From Streptomyces odontomachi (GTDB taxonomy: Bacteria; Actinomycetota; Actinomycetes; Streptomycetales; Streptomycetaceae): a stretch of DNA of 64,000 nt. The stretch is from NCBI RefSeq assembly GCF_024435355.1, contig NZ_JAMJWG010000003.1:1-64000 (forward strand). The letters run 5' to 3'. Below, in pieces: positions 35,556 through 43,341 of the stretch; position 1 is the first letter of the stretch, and each line of letters opens with the position of its first letter. The notes beneath the pieces are model-generated. The model saw only the letters and a program-made list of their open reading frames with translations. It was not told the DNA's origin and did not search any database. The position numbers and the translations under genes are program-made.

Positions 35556-36971
35556 ATGACTGCTGCGACAACGCCCGGGACGAGCGTCGAGTTCGCCCGC
35601 ACCCTCCCCGTCCTCGACCCCGTGGACGTGCTGGTCGTGGGCGGTGGGCCCGCGGGGATCGCCGCCGCGATCGGCGCCGCACGGACCGGGGCACGCACCC
35701 TGCTCGTCGAGCGGTACGGCTACCTCGGCGGCAATCTGACCGCCGGCCTGGTGGGTCCGTGCATGACGTCGTTCTCGCTGGACGGCTCCGAGCAGCTCAT
35801 CCGCGGTGTCTTCGACGAGTTGATCCGGCGGATGGCCGCTGAAGGACAGGCACGGCACCCCTCGGAGATCCCGGCGGGCAGCGCGTACTGCGGGTTCATC
35901 GAGTACGGCCACGACAAGGTCACCCCGTTCGAGCCCGAGGCCGTCAAGGTGGTCGCCGAGCGGATGTGCCTGGAAGCCGGGGTGGAGCTGCTGTTCCACA
36001 CCTTCGTCGCCGATGTGCTGACCGAGGACGACCCGGCCGGCGCGGTGACCGGGGTGGTGTGCGCCGGCAAGGGCGGGCTGCGCGTGCAGCCGGCCGGCGT
36101 GGTGGTGGACTGCTCGGCCGACGCGGACGTGGCGGCGGCGGCCGGTGTGCCGTTCGAACAGGGGCGGGAGTCCGACGGTCTCACCCAGCCGATGACCACG
36201 TTCTTCCGGGTGCGCGGCGTGGACGACGCACGTGTCGAGGAGTACGTGCGCTCCCACCCCGACGACTACCGGCCGTACGCCTCCATCGTCGCCCGCGCCA
36301 CGGCGGAGGGCCGGTTCCCGTCGCCGCGCCGCGGGATCGGGCTGTACAAGACGCTGCGGCCGGGCGTGTGGCGGATCAACACCAGCCGCATCCTCGGCAA
36401 GGACGGCACGGACCCGCGCGATCTGACGGCCGCCGAGCTGGCGGGTCGCGAGCAGGTCCACCGGCTGGTGCGGTTCTTCCAGGCCGAGTTGCCCGGCTTC
36501 GAGCGGTGCGAGCTGCTCGACACCGCGGCCACCGTCGGCGTGCGCGAGACCCGGCGCATCGTCGGCGAGCACGTCCTGTCGCTGGCCGACCTCCAGCAGG
36601 CCCGGCACTTCGACGACGTCATCGCGCTCTGCGGCTACCCCGTGGACATCCACGACCCCACCGGCGCCGGCGGCGGCGTGGACGAGGCGTACGGCACCGC
36701 GAACGCCTACGAGATCCCCTACCGCAGCCTCGTGCCGCTCCGGGTGGAGCGGCTGCTGGTGGCCGGGCGCTGCCTGTCCGCCACGCACGAGGCGATGGCC
36801 GCGACCCGGGTGATGCCACCCGCGTTCGCGACCGGGCACGCCGCGGGCGTCGCGGCGGCACTCGCCGTCCAGGACGGCATCACCCCCCGCAAGGTCGACA
36901 TCGACCGGCTCCAACGCTCCCTCCTCGCGCAGGACGCGTACCTGGGGCCCGAACTCACCCCCCACGCGTAG
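35556..36971 (+). CDS. FAD-dependent oxidoreductase (PF12831-type), second of a pair
   Basis: 471 aa. It has the FAD motif VLVVGGGPAGIAAAIGAARTGARTLLVER, then YGYLGGNLTAGLVGP, and the C-terminal LLVAGRCLSATHEAMAATRVMPPAFATGHAAG block of the family. It shares the same fold as the preceding gene but is only distantly similar, so the duplication is old. The ATG at 35556 lies two bases after the previous stop, so it is part of the same operon. Substrate unknown. Confidence 0.88.
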   Translation: MTAATTPGTSVEFARTLPVLDPVDVLVVGGGPAGIAAAIGAARTGARTLLVERYGYLGGNLTAGLVGPCMTSFSLDGSEQLIRGVFDELIRRMAAEGQARHPSEIPAGSAYCGFIEYGHDKVTPFEPEAVKVVAERMCLEAGVELLFHTFVADVLTEDDPAGAVTGVVCAGKGGLRVQPAGVVVDCSADADVAAAAGVPFEQGRESDGLTQPMTTFFRVRGVDDARVEEYVRSHPDDYRPYASIVARATAEGRFPSPRRGIGLYKTLRPGVWRINTSRILGKDGTDPRDLTAAELAGREQVHRLVRFFQAELPGFERCELLDTAATVGVRETRRIVGEHVLSLADLQQARHFDDVIALCGYPVDIHDPTGAGGGVDEAYGTANAYEIPYRSLVPLRVERLLVAGRCLSATHEAMAATRVMPPAFATGHAAGVAAALAVQDGITPRKVDIDRLQRSLLAQDAYLGPELTPHA

Positions 36972-37040
36972 GCGCGCCCAGCGCACAGGTCAGCGGCGGC
37001 CCGCAACGCGGCGGGTCGCCCCCACAAGGAGGCGGTTGAA

Positions 37041-39179
37041 ATGCCCGCACGCATCCGCGTCGGCATCGATGTCGGCGGCACGTTCACCGATGCCGTGGCC
37101 ATCGACGCGCAGACGCTCGCACTCGTCGGCCAGGTCAAGGTGCCGACGACCCACCACCATGCCGAAGGCGTCGCGCAGGGCATCGTCGACGCGCTGACGC
37201 GACTGCTCGACCAGACCGGGGCCACCGCCGACGACGTCGGGTTCCTCGCGCACGGCACCACCCAGGCGACCAACGCGCTCCTGGAGGGCGACGTCGCACG
37301 GGTCGGGGTGGTCGGCCTCGGCACCGGCTTCGACGGCTGGCGCACCCGGCGGCTCACCCGCGGCCAGGACATCAGGCTGGCCCCCGGCAAGCACCTCAAG
37401 GCCGCGTACGCGCACGCCGAAGGCCTCGGAGCCGCGGTGGCCGATGCGGTGCGGAAGGTCGTCGGCGAGGGGGCCGAAGTCGTCGTCGGCGCCGAGGCGT
37501 TCAGCGTCGACGACCCCGCCGGCGAGGACGCGGTCGCCGCGTGCGCACGCGAACTCGGCGTCCTCGCGTCGACCAGCCACGACATCACCAAGCTGTACGG
37601 GCTCAAGACCCGGGTGCGCACCGCGGTCATCAACGCCGGCATCCTGCCCCGGATGCTGACCACCGCCGAACTGGTCGACAAGAGCATCAAGGCGGCCGGC
37701 ATCACGTCGCCCCTGATGGTGATGCGGTGCGACGGCGGGGTGATGGACCTGGCGCAGATGCGGGCGCGCCCCCTGCTCACGGTGCTCTCCGGACCCGCCG
37801 CCGGGGTCGCCGGCGCCCTGATGGGCGAGAAGATCAGCGAGGGCGTCTTCCTGGAGACCGGCGGCACCTCCACCGACATCAGCGTCATCCGGCGCGGCAA
37901 GGTCGCGGTGCGGCACGCCGAGATCGGCGGCCACCGCACCTTCCTCAACGCGCTCGACGTGCGCACCGTGGGCGTCGGCGGCGGCTCGATGGTGCGCCTC
38001 GGCGACGGCCGGGTCACCCACGTCGGCCCGCGCAGCGCGCACATCGCGGGACTGCCGTACGCCGCCTACGCCGACCCGGCCGACCTCGCCGGCGCGACGC
38101 TGGTGACGGTGCGCCCGATGGGCGACGATCCGGACGACCACGTGGCCGTCGACGCGGCCGGCGGGCGCTACGCGCTCACCGTCTCCTGCGCGGCCGTCGC
38201 CCTCGGCCTGGTCCCGGAGGGCGACCACGCCCATGCGGACCCGGCGGCCGCGCGCGCCGCGTTCGAACCGCTGGCCAAGGCGCTCGGCAGCTCGGTCGAC
38301 GGGGCGGCGAAGCAGGTGCTGGAGGTGGCCACCAAGGCGGTGCGCGAGGTGGTGCAGACGCTGGTCAAGCAGTACCGGCTCGACCGCGACGCCCTGGTGC
38401 TCGTCGGCGGCGGGGGCGGCGCAGCGGCGGTCACCCCGTTCCTGGGCGAGGGCATGGACCTGGCCCATCGCATCGCCGCGCACAACGAGGTGATCAGCCC
38501 GATCGGGGTGGCCCTGGCGATGGTGCGCGAGCAGGTCGAGCGGGTCATCCCGCAGCCGTCCCAGTCCGATGTGCTGGCGGTGCGCCGCGAGGCCGAACGA
38601 GCCGTCGTCGCGCAGGGCGCGCACAGCGACACCGTCGAGGTCGACGTGGTCATCGACCCGCGCCGCAACACCGTGCAGGCCATCGCCACGGGCGCGACCG
38701 AGCTGCGCACCAAGGACCTGGGGGAAGGCCCGCTGTCCGAGGAACGGGCGCGCGAGTGCGCGGCGGTCACCGCCCGCGTGGCACCGGCCGACCTGCGGCT
38801 GCTCGCCGAGACCCCGCACTACCGCGTCTTCGGCGTGCCGGACTCCCGCAGCGGGGCCGCCCGGTACCTGCGCAAGGAGCGGCTGCCGCTGCGGGTGGTG
38901 GACCGCGAGGGCGTGGTGCGGTTCCAGTCGCCCGACGGTCAGGTCCGCGCCTCGACGTGTGCGGCGGCGCGGGACACGCTCGGCAGCGTGCTCGAGGAGT
39001 TGACCGCGTACGGCGACGGCGGGGCCCGGCTGCCCGCCGTGCACCTGCTGCTCGGCGGCAGGATCGTGAACCTGGCCGGGATGACCAGGGCCGAGCAGGT
39101 GCTGGGCGTGGCGGAGACGGAGCTGTCCGGCCGGGACGGTGCCGAACCGGTCGCGGTCATCGCGGAGGTGCCGGTATGA
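37041..39179 (+). CDS. Hydantoinase/oxoprolinase family ATP-dependent amidohydrolase (HyuA-type)
   Basis: 712 aa, AAGGAGG before the ATG. The N-terminal motif RVGIDVGGTFTDAVAID, the HGTTQATNALLEG block, the ETGGTSTDIS segment and an ASKHA-type ATPase fold are all typical of HyuA and oxoprolinase alpha subunits. Such enzymes open a cyclic amide or activate a carbonyl using ATP. The partner HyuB subunit, usually adjacent, is not seen; a small HExxH protein gene follows instead. The gap of 69 bases after the second oxidoreductase gene is still within an operon distance. Confidence 0.87.
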   Translation: MPARIRVGIDVGGTFTDAVAIDAQTLALVGQVKVPTTHHHAEGVAQGIVDALTRLLDQTGATADDVGFLAHGTTQATNALLEGDVARVGVVGLGTGFDGWRTRRLTRGQDIRLAPGKHLKAAYAHAEGLGAAVADAVRKVVGEGAEVVVGAEAFSVDDPAGEDAVAACARELGVLASTSHDITKLYGLKTRVRTAVINAGILPRMLTTAELVDKSIKAAGITSPLMVMRCDGGVMDLAQMRARPLLTVLSGPAAGVAGALMGEKISEGVFLETGGTSTDISVIRRGKVAVRHAEIGGHRTFLNALDVRTVGVGGGSMVRLGDGRVTHVGPRSAHIAGLPYAAYADPADLAGATLVTVRPMGDDPDDHVAVDAAGGRYALTVSCAAVALGLVPEGDHAHADPAAARAAFEPLAKALGSSVDGAAKQVLEVATKAVREVVQTLVKQYRLDRDALVLVGGGGGAAAVTPFLGEGMDLAHRIAAHNEVISPIGVALAMVREQVERVIPQPSQSDVLAVRREAERAVVAQGAHSDTVEVDVVIDPRRNTVQAIATGATELRTKDLGEGPLSEERARECAAVTARVAPADLRLLAETPHYRVFGVPDSRSGAARYLRKERLPLRVVDREGVVRFQSPDGQVRASTCAAARDTLGSVLEELTAYGDGGARLPAVHLLLGGRIVNLAGMTRAEQVLGVAETELSGRDGAEPVAVIAEVPV

Positions 39180-39817
39180 CCGCCACGCTCGCCCCCGACG
39201 CGGTGCTGGACGACTGCGCGGCCCTCGCCGATCTTGACGACACGGCGCTGGCCGCCCGGTTCCTCGCCACCCAGCAGGTGCACGCGCACCGCGCACCGGA
39301 GCAGTTGCGCCACTGGGCCGGTGTCGCGGCCGAGGCCGGCCGCGCGCAGGCACGCACGGCGGGTGCCGACCCGCGCGCGCAGGCGCGCAGGTCGGGCCTC
39401 ACCGTCGTCGACGCCGCCGACGGGCTACGCCCCGGCTGGGTCGTCGTCGCCGAGTACCACGAACGGCAACGCGAGGTGCGCCTGCACCACGACGCCCTCG
39501 ACCTGGCGGAACGGCTGGTGGACCGGCTCGGCTGGCGCGCCTGGTACCCCGCCGGGGCGCTGCGGGACGCGGCCGTCACCCATGAGCTCGGCCACCGCCT
39601 GCTGCACGGCCCCGCCGCCCGCGAGTTGCGTGCCCGGCTCGGCCTGGTCACCTTCCGGCTCGGCCGCGTGCAGCGGTACGGCCATGTCGGCGGCGCCCAC
39701 GAGGTGTTCGCCCACGGCTACGCGCAGCAGGCCTGCGGGCTCGGCCGTTCACCCCTCCTGATCACCCACGCGCTGGCCCTGGTGGCCGGTGCCCGCACAG
39801 CGAAGGACGACGGCTGA
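39176..39817 (+). CDS. Putative small zinc metallopeptidase-like protein with HELGH motif
   Basis: 213 aa from the ATG at 39176 (overlaps the hydantoinase stop, ATGA). HELGH at 136-140 in VTHELGHRLLHG, and a downstream GAHEVFAHGYA block that could supply the third ligand, follow the gluzincin pattern. There is no signal peptide. I do not recognise a named family. Its coupling to the hydantoinase and transporter genes suggests a step in the pathway or a maturation role; it may not be a peptidase. Confidence 0.6.
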   Translation: MTATLAPDAVLDDCAALADLDDTALAARFLATQQVHAHRAPEQLRHWAGVAAEAGRAQARTAGADPRAQARRSGLTVVDAADGLRPGWVVVAEYHERQREVRLHHDALDLAERLVDRLGWRAWYPAGALRDAAVTHELGHRLLHGPAARELRARLGLVTFRLGRVQRYGHVGGAHEVFAHGYAQQACGLGRSPLLITHALALVAGARTAKDDG

Positions 39818-41100
39818 TGGGTTTCCTCATCCTCGCCCTGATGGCGGCATGCGTCGCTCTCATCCTGACCAAGAAGCTGCCCACCGCTTTCGCGCTCGCG
39901 CTCCTCGCGGTCGGCATCGGGCTGCTGGCCGCTGCGCCGCTGACCGGCGGCGAGCACAGCATCACCGACGGCATCCTCCAGACCGGCTCGGCCATGCTGG
40001 CCGACACGATCATCGCCATCGCGCTGGGCTCCTGGCTCGGCGCCCTGATGGACGTCACCGGCATCGGTTCGACGGTGGTGCGCAAGACCGTCGAGCTCGG
40101 CGGCGACCGGCCCTACGGCGTCGCCGTCGGCGTCTTCCTGGTCGCCACCCTCACCGGCACCGTGACCGGCTCCGCACCGGCCGCGATGCTCGTCGGCCTG
40201 ATCGCGATACCCGCCATGATCGGCATCGGGCTGCCGCCGGTGACCGCCTCCGGCGTGGTGGTGATGGGCCTGTCCGCCGGGAACCCGTTCGAGCTGTCCT
40301 CCTGGCAGTTCCTGTCCCAGGCGGTGGGCGTGCCGGTCCACGTGGTGCGCGACTTCCAGATCACGTTCTTCCCCATCGTGCTGGTACTCGGGCTCGCCTT
40401 CGTGTTGATCGAGTCCCGCCGGCGCGGCACGGTGCACACCTGGGCCATGCCCACGGCCGCCCCCGAACCCGCGGTGCGCAAGGCCCGCACGGACGCCCCG
40501 TGGTACGCGCTGCTCACCCCGCTCGTGCCGATCGTGCTGGCCCTGGTGTTCCAGGTGGCCATCGTGCCCTCGCTGCTCGTCGGCATCGTGTACGCGCTGC
40601 TGACCACGACCCGCCCCGGCAAGCTCTCGTCGACCGCGCTGCGCACCGCCTACCAGGGCTTCGAGGTGGCCGCCGCCCCGATCATGATGTTCCTCGCGAT
40701 CGGCATGCTGCTCCAGGCGGTCCAACTGCCCGGCGCCGTCAAGGCGCTGCGGCCCCTCGTCGACGCCGTCACCCCGCACAACCCGGTGGTGTTCGTGCTG
40801 GTGCTCGGCCTGCTCGTGCCGCTGTGCCTGTACCGCGGCCCGTTCAACATCTACGGCATGGGTGCCGGCGTGGCCGGCGTGCTGCTCGCCGGCCACGTGT
40901 ACCCGGCGGCGGCGGTCCTCGGGGTGATGGCCTCGTACAACCAGGTGCTCGGGGTCTCCGACCCGACCAGTACGCAGACCGTGTGGAGCGCCGAGTACGC
41001 GGGGGTGCGCCCCGAGAAGGTGCTGGTGCGCACGCTGCCCTACACCTGGCTGATCGCCGTCGCAGGCCTGTCCCTCACGGCGGTTCGCTTCCTCAGCTGA
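39817..41100 (+). CDS. Ion-coupled transporter (IT superfamily, CitMHS/GntP-like)
   Basis: 427 aa with about 11 hydrophobic membrane segments. Signature stretches are TGTVTGSAPAAMLVGLIAIPAM, VVVMGLSAGNPFELSS and YRGPFNIYGMGAGVAGV. The start codon overlaps the previous stop (TGATG). It probably imports the operon's substrate, an organic acid or cyclic amide. The exact family (CitMHS, GntP or related) needs a profile search. After it there is a 122-base gap, with a CCGGC/GCCGG arm pair, before the convergent kinase gene. Confidence 0.82.
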   Translation: MGFLILALMAACVALILTKKLPTAFALALLAVGIGLLAAAPLTGGEHSITDGILQTGSAMLADTIIAIALGSWLGALMDVTGIGSTVVRKTVELGGDRPYGVAVGVFLVATLTGTVTGSAPAAMLVGLIAIPAMIGIGLPPVTASGVVVMGLSAGNPFELSSWQFLSQAVGVPVHVVRDFQITFFPIVLVLGLAFVLIESRRRGTVHTWAMPTAAPEPAVRKARTDAPWYALLTPLVPIVLALVFQVAIVPSLLVGIVYALLTTTRPGKLSSTALRTAYQGFEVAAAPIMMFLAIGMLLQAVQLPGAVKALRPLVDAVTPHNPVVFVLVLGLLVPLCLYRGPFNIYGMGAGVAGVLLAGHVYPAAAVLGVMASYNQVLGVSDPTSTQTVWSAEYAGVRPEKVLVRTLPYTWLIAVAGLSLTAVRFLS

Positions 41101-41222
41101 CGTCGCGGGGGGTGCGAATGAATCCCGGCATAAACCCGCGGTCGCCAAAAGGGCGGGCCCATGAACTCCGTGTCCCCGTCGACCCGATCGGCCGCGTACC
41201 GGCGGCCGGCCCGGGAGCCGGT

Positions 41223-42968
41223 TCAGCCGGGGACCTGGCCCAGCCAGTGCAGCATGCGGCGGATCTCCGTGGGGAACGCGTGCTGCGGCCCGTGCAGCCG
41301 TTCGGCGTCGTAGAGGAGGTGCGTGAGGGTGTCCCGGGCGCGGTCGCGTTCGCCCTGGGCCAGCAGCAGATGGCCGATGGAGCGCCGGATCTCCAGCGGG
41401 CGCGTCGGGTCGTCGGTGTAGTACTCGAAGGACGGGAGCAGCGTGCGGTAGGCCTCCAGGGCCTGGGCGACCTCGCCGAGTTGCTCCAGGCACTGGGCGG
41501 CCTCGTAGTGGAACCGGAGCGCCTGGCGGGTGGCGCCGACGCCGGTCTCCTTGCCGTACTCAGCGGCCAGCAGGCGGAGTACGGGCAGCGCCTGGCGGTA
41601 CTGGCCGTTGTCCATCAAGGTGGCGGCGTACTGCTTGTGCAGGCTGCGGACGACCGGTGAGTGGGCGCCGTGGCGTTCGGCCGCGGCGGGCAGGATGCCG
41701 CCGAGGATGTCCACGGCGCGGGTGACCAGGCCCTGGTCGAGCAGCCGTTTGACCTCGTCGACGGCGGCCCCGACGTCGGGCCCGGCGGACGCGGCGGACG
41801 CGGCGGACCGCTGTCCGGGCGGCGCGGCGGCAGGAGCGGCGGCCACCGCGGTCCAGGCACCGGCGCGGGCCACGTCGGGAGCGACGGGGGCGACGGGCTG
41901 GGGGCCGGCCGGCTCGGCGGGCCGCGGAGCCGACACGCGCGGGTCGGACACCGGCACCGGGCGTACGGCCGCCGCACCGGTGCCTGCGGGAACGGTCGAC
42001 GGGTGGGCGCGGTCCGGTGCGTGGGCGCGTGCGGGGAGCATCGGCCAGGGGGCGTGCGGCTGGCGGAACGGCCGGGTGGGGTCCATGGGGGCGAGCGGTG
42101 CGGGCGCCGGCTCGGCCTGCGGTCCCGCGACGGACGCGGGCAGCAGCGGAAGCAGTGCCTGGTAGACCTGCTGGGCGCTGCCGGGGCGCGCCTCGGGGTC
42201 CTTGCGGAGCAGGTGGAGGATCAGGGTTTCCAGGGCCTCGGGAACGTCGGGGCGCAGCCTGCGCACCGGGACCGGTTCCTCGTGCAGGTGGCGGTGGAGC
42301 ACGTCCATGGGCGTGGGCCCGGCGAACGGGACCTGGCCGCTGAGGAGTTCGTGGAGCAGCACGCCCAGCGCGTAGAGGTCGGTGTACGGCCCGACGGTGC
42401 CGCCCATCGCCTGCTCGGGCGCCATGTAGGCGGGGCTGCCCACGGGTGAGTCGGTGCGGGTGAGCTGGGTGGTGTCGGTGCCCAGCGCGGAGGCGATGCC
42501 GAGGTCGAGGACGACGAGGGTGCCGTCCGGGCGGATCATGACGTTGCGGGGCTTGAGGTCGCGGTGCACGACCGGCACCGCGTGGACGGCGGTGAGCACC
42601 GCGCACAGCTGTGCGGCGACCGCGGCGGCCCAGCGCCACGGGTAGGGCTCGTGCTCGGCGAGGTGGTCGGCGAGGTCGGCCCCGTCCACGTACTGCATCA
42701 CCAGGTAGAGGTCCTCGGCGTCGCTTCCGGCGTCGTGGACGGTGACGAGTCCGGGGTGGTCGACCTGTGCGGTGACCCGGCACTCGCGCACGAAGCGACG
42801 GCGGGTCTCCGCGGCGTCCAGGGTCCCGGTCACCCGGTCCACGCGCATCAGCTTGACGCCCACCCGACGGTCGAGGCGCCGGTCGTAGCCCATCCAGACC
42901 TGGCCCATGCCGCCCTGCCCGAGCGGCGTGGAAAGTTCGTAACGCCCGCCGATGACCTGACCGTTCAC
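41223..42968 (-). CDS. Soluble serine/threonine protein kinase with TPR-like C-terminus
   Basis: 581 aa from the GTG at 42968, with GGAGG seven bases before. Kinase domain, residues about 7-275: G-loop LGQGGMGQV, catalytic Lys in VGVKL (about 39), HRDLKPRN (135-142), a DLG in place of DFG (VLDLGIAS), and MAPEQ. A Pro/Ala linker of about 160 residues follows, then helical pairs (about 435-575) like TPRs (ATLMDNGQYRQALPVLRLLAAEYG). No TM helix, unlike the PASTA kinases, so it is cytosolic. The longer upstream frame is low-complexity and rejected. Confidence 0.92.
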   Translation of the reverse strand: MNGQVIGGRYELSTPLGQGGMGQVWMGYDRRLDRRVGVKLMRVDRVTGTLDAAETRRRFVRECRVTAQVDHPGLVTVHDAGSDAEDLYLVMQYVDGADLADHLAEHEPYPWRWAAAVAAQLCAVLTAVHAVPVVHRDLKPRNVMIRPDGTLVVLDLGIASALGTDTTQLTRTDSPVGSPAYMAPEQAMGGTVGPYTDLYALGVLLHELLSGQVPFAGPTPMDVLHRHLHEEPVPVRRLRPDVPEALETLILHLLRKDPEARPGSAQQVYQALLPLLPASVAGPQAEPAPAPLAPMDPTRPFRQPHAPWPMLPARAHAPDRAHPSTVPAGTGAAAVRPVPVSDPRVSAPRPAEPAGPQPVAPVAPDVARAGAWTAVAAAPAAAPPGQRSAASAASAGPDVGAAVDEVKRLLDQGLVTRAVDILGGILPAAAERHGAHSPVVRSLHKQYAATLMDNGQYRQALPVLRLLAAEYGKETGVGATRQALRFHYEAAQCLEQLGEVAQALEAYRTLLPSFEYYTDDPTRPLEIRRSIGHLLLAQGERDRARDTLTHLLYDAERLHGPQHAFPTEIRRMLHWLGQVPG

Positions 42969-43341
42969 CGTGCTGCCTCCGTGCGGCACGGGACGGGCGG
43001 GACGGGTGCGGGGTGCTGGCCGGGGAACGGTGCGGGCGACATACGGATCTCGATCAGGGGAGTCACGGGTTCCGGGGCGGACGCCCTCGTCCGGCTGGGA
43101 CTTCGGGCGTGGAGCGGAAGTGGGCCCGGGCGACCGCGACGGGCCGCGGGAACAGGTGAGCGAGCCTAGCAGGACGACCGTGCACCGCGGGGCCGGATAT
43201 GACGGCGGACGGCGAGGAACGGGGTGCGGACGTAAGGGTCGCCGACGGGCCGATCGCCGGCACGGCGTTCGCCGGATGTCCGGCCGCCGCAGCGGAGCCC
43301 GCGGACCGGCCCCGGACCCGGGATGGGCCCGCCGCACGCGC
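42969..43341. other. Intergenic region between kinase start and methylase end
   Basis: 373 bases of very GC-rich sequence. No supported gene, repeat or clear promoter. The kinase promoter must lie here, but I see no convincing consensus. Confidence 0.5.

Noticed and set aside
32671..35694. 1007-codon minus-strand frame opposite LacI and oxidoreductase genes
   Set aside because: Composition is antisense-like (Arg/Gly/Val/Ala), and plus-strand genes are certain.
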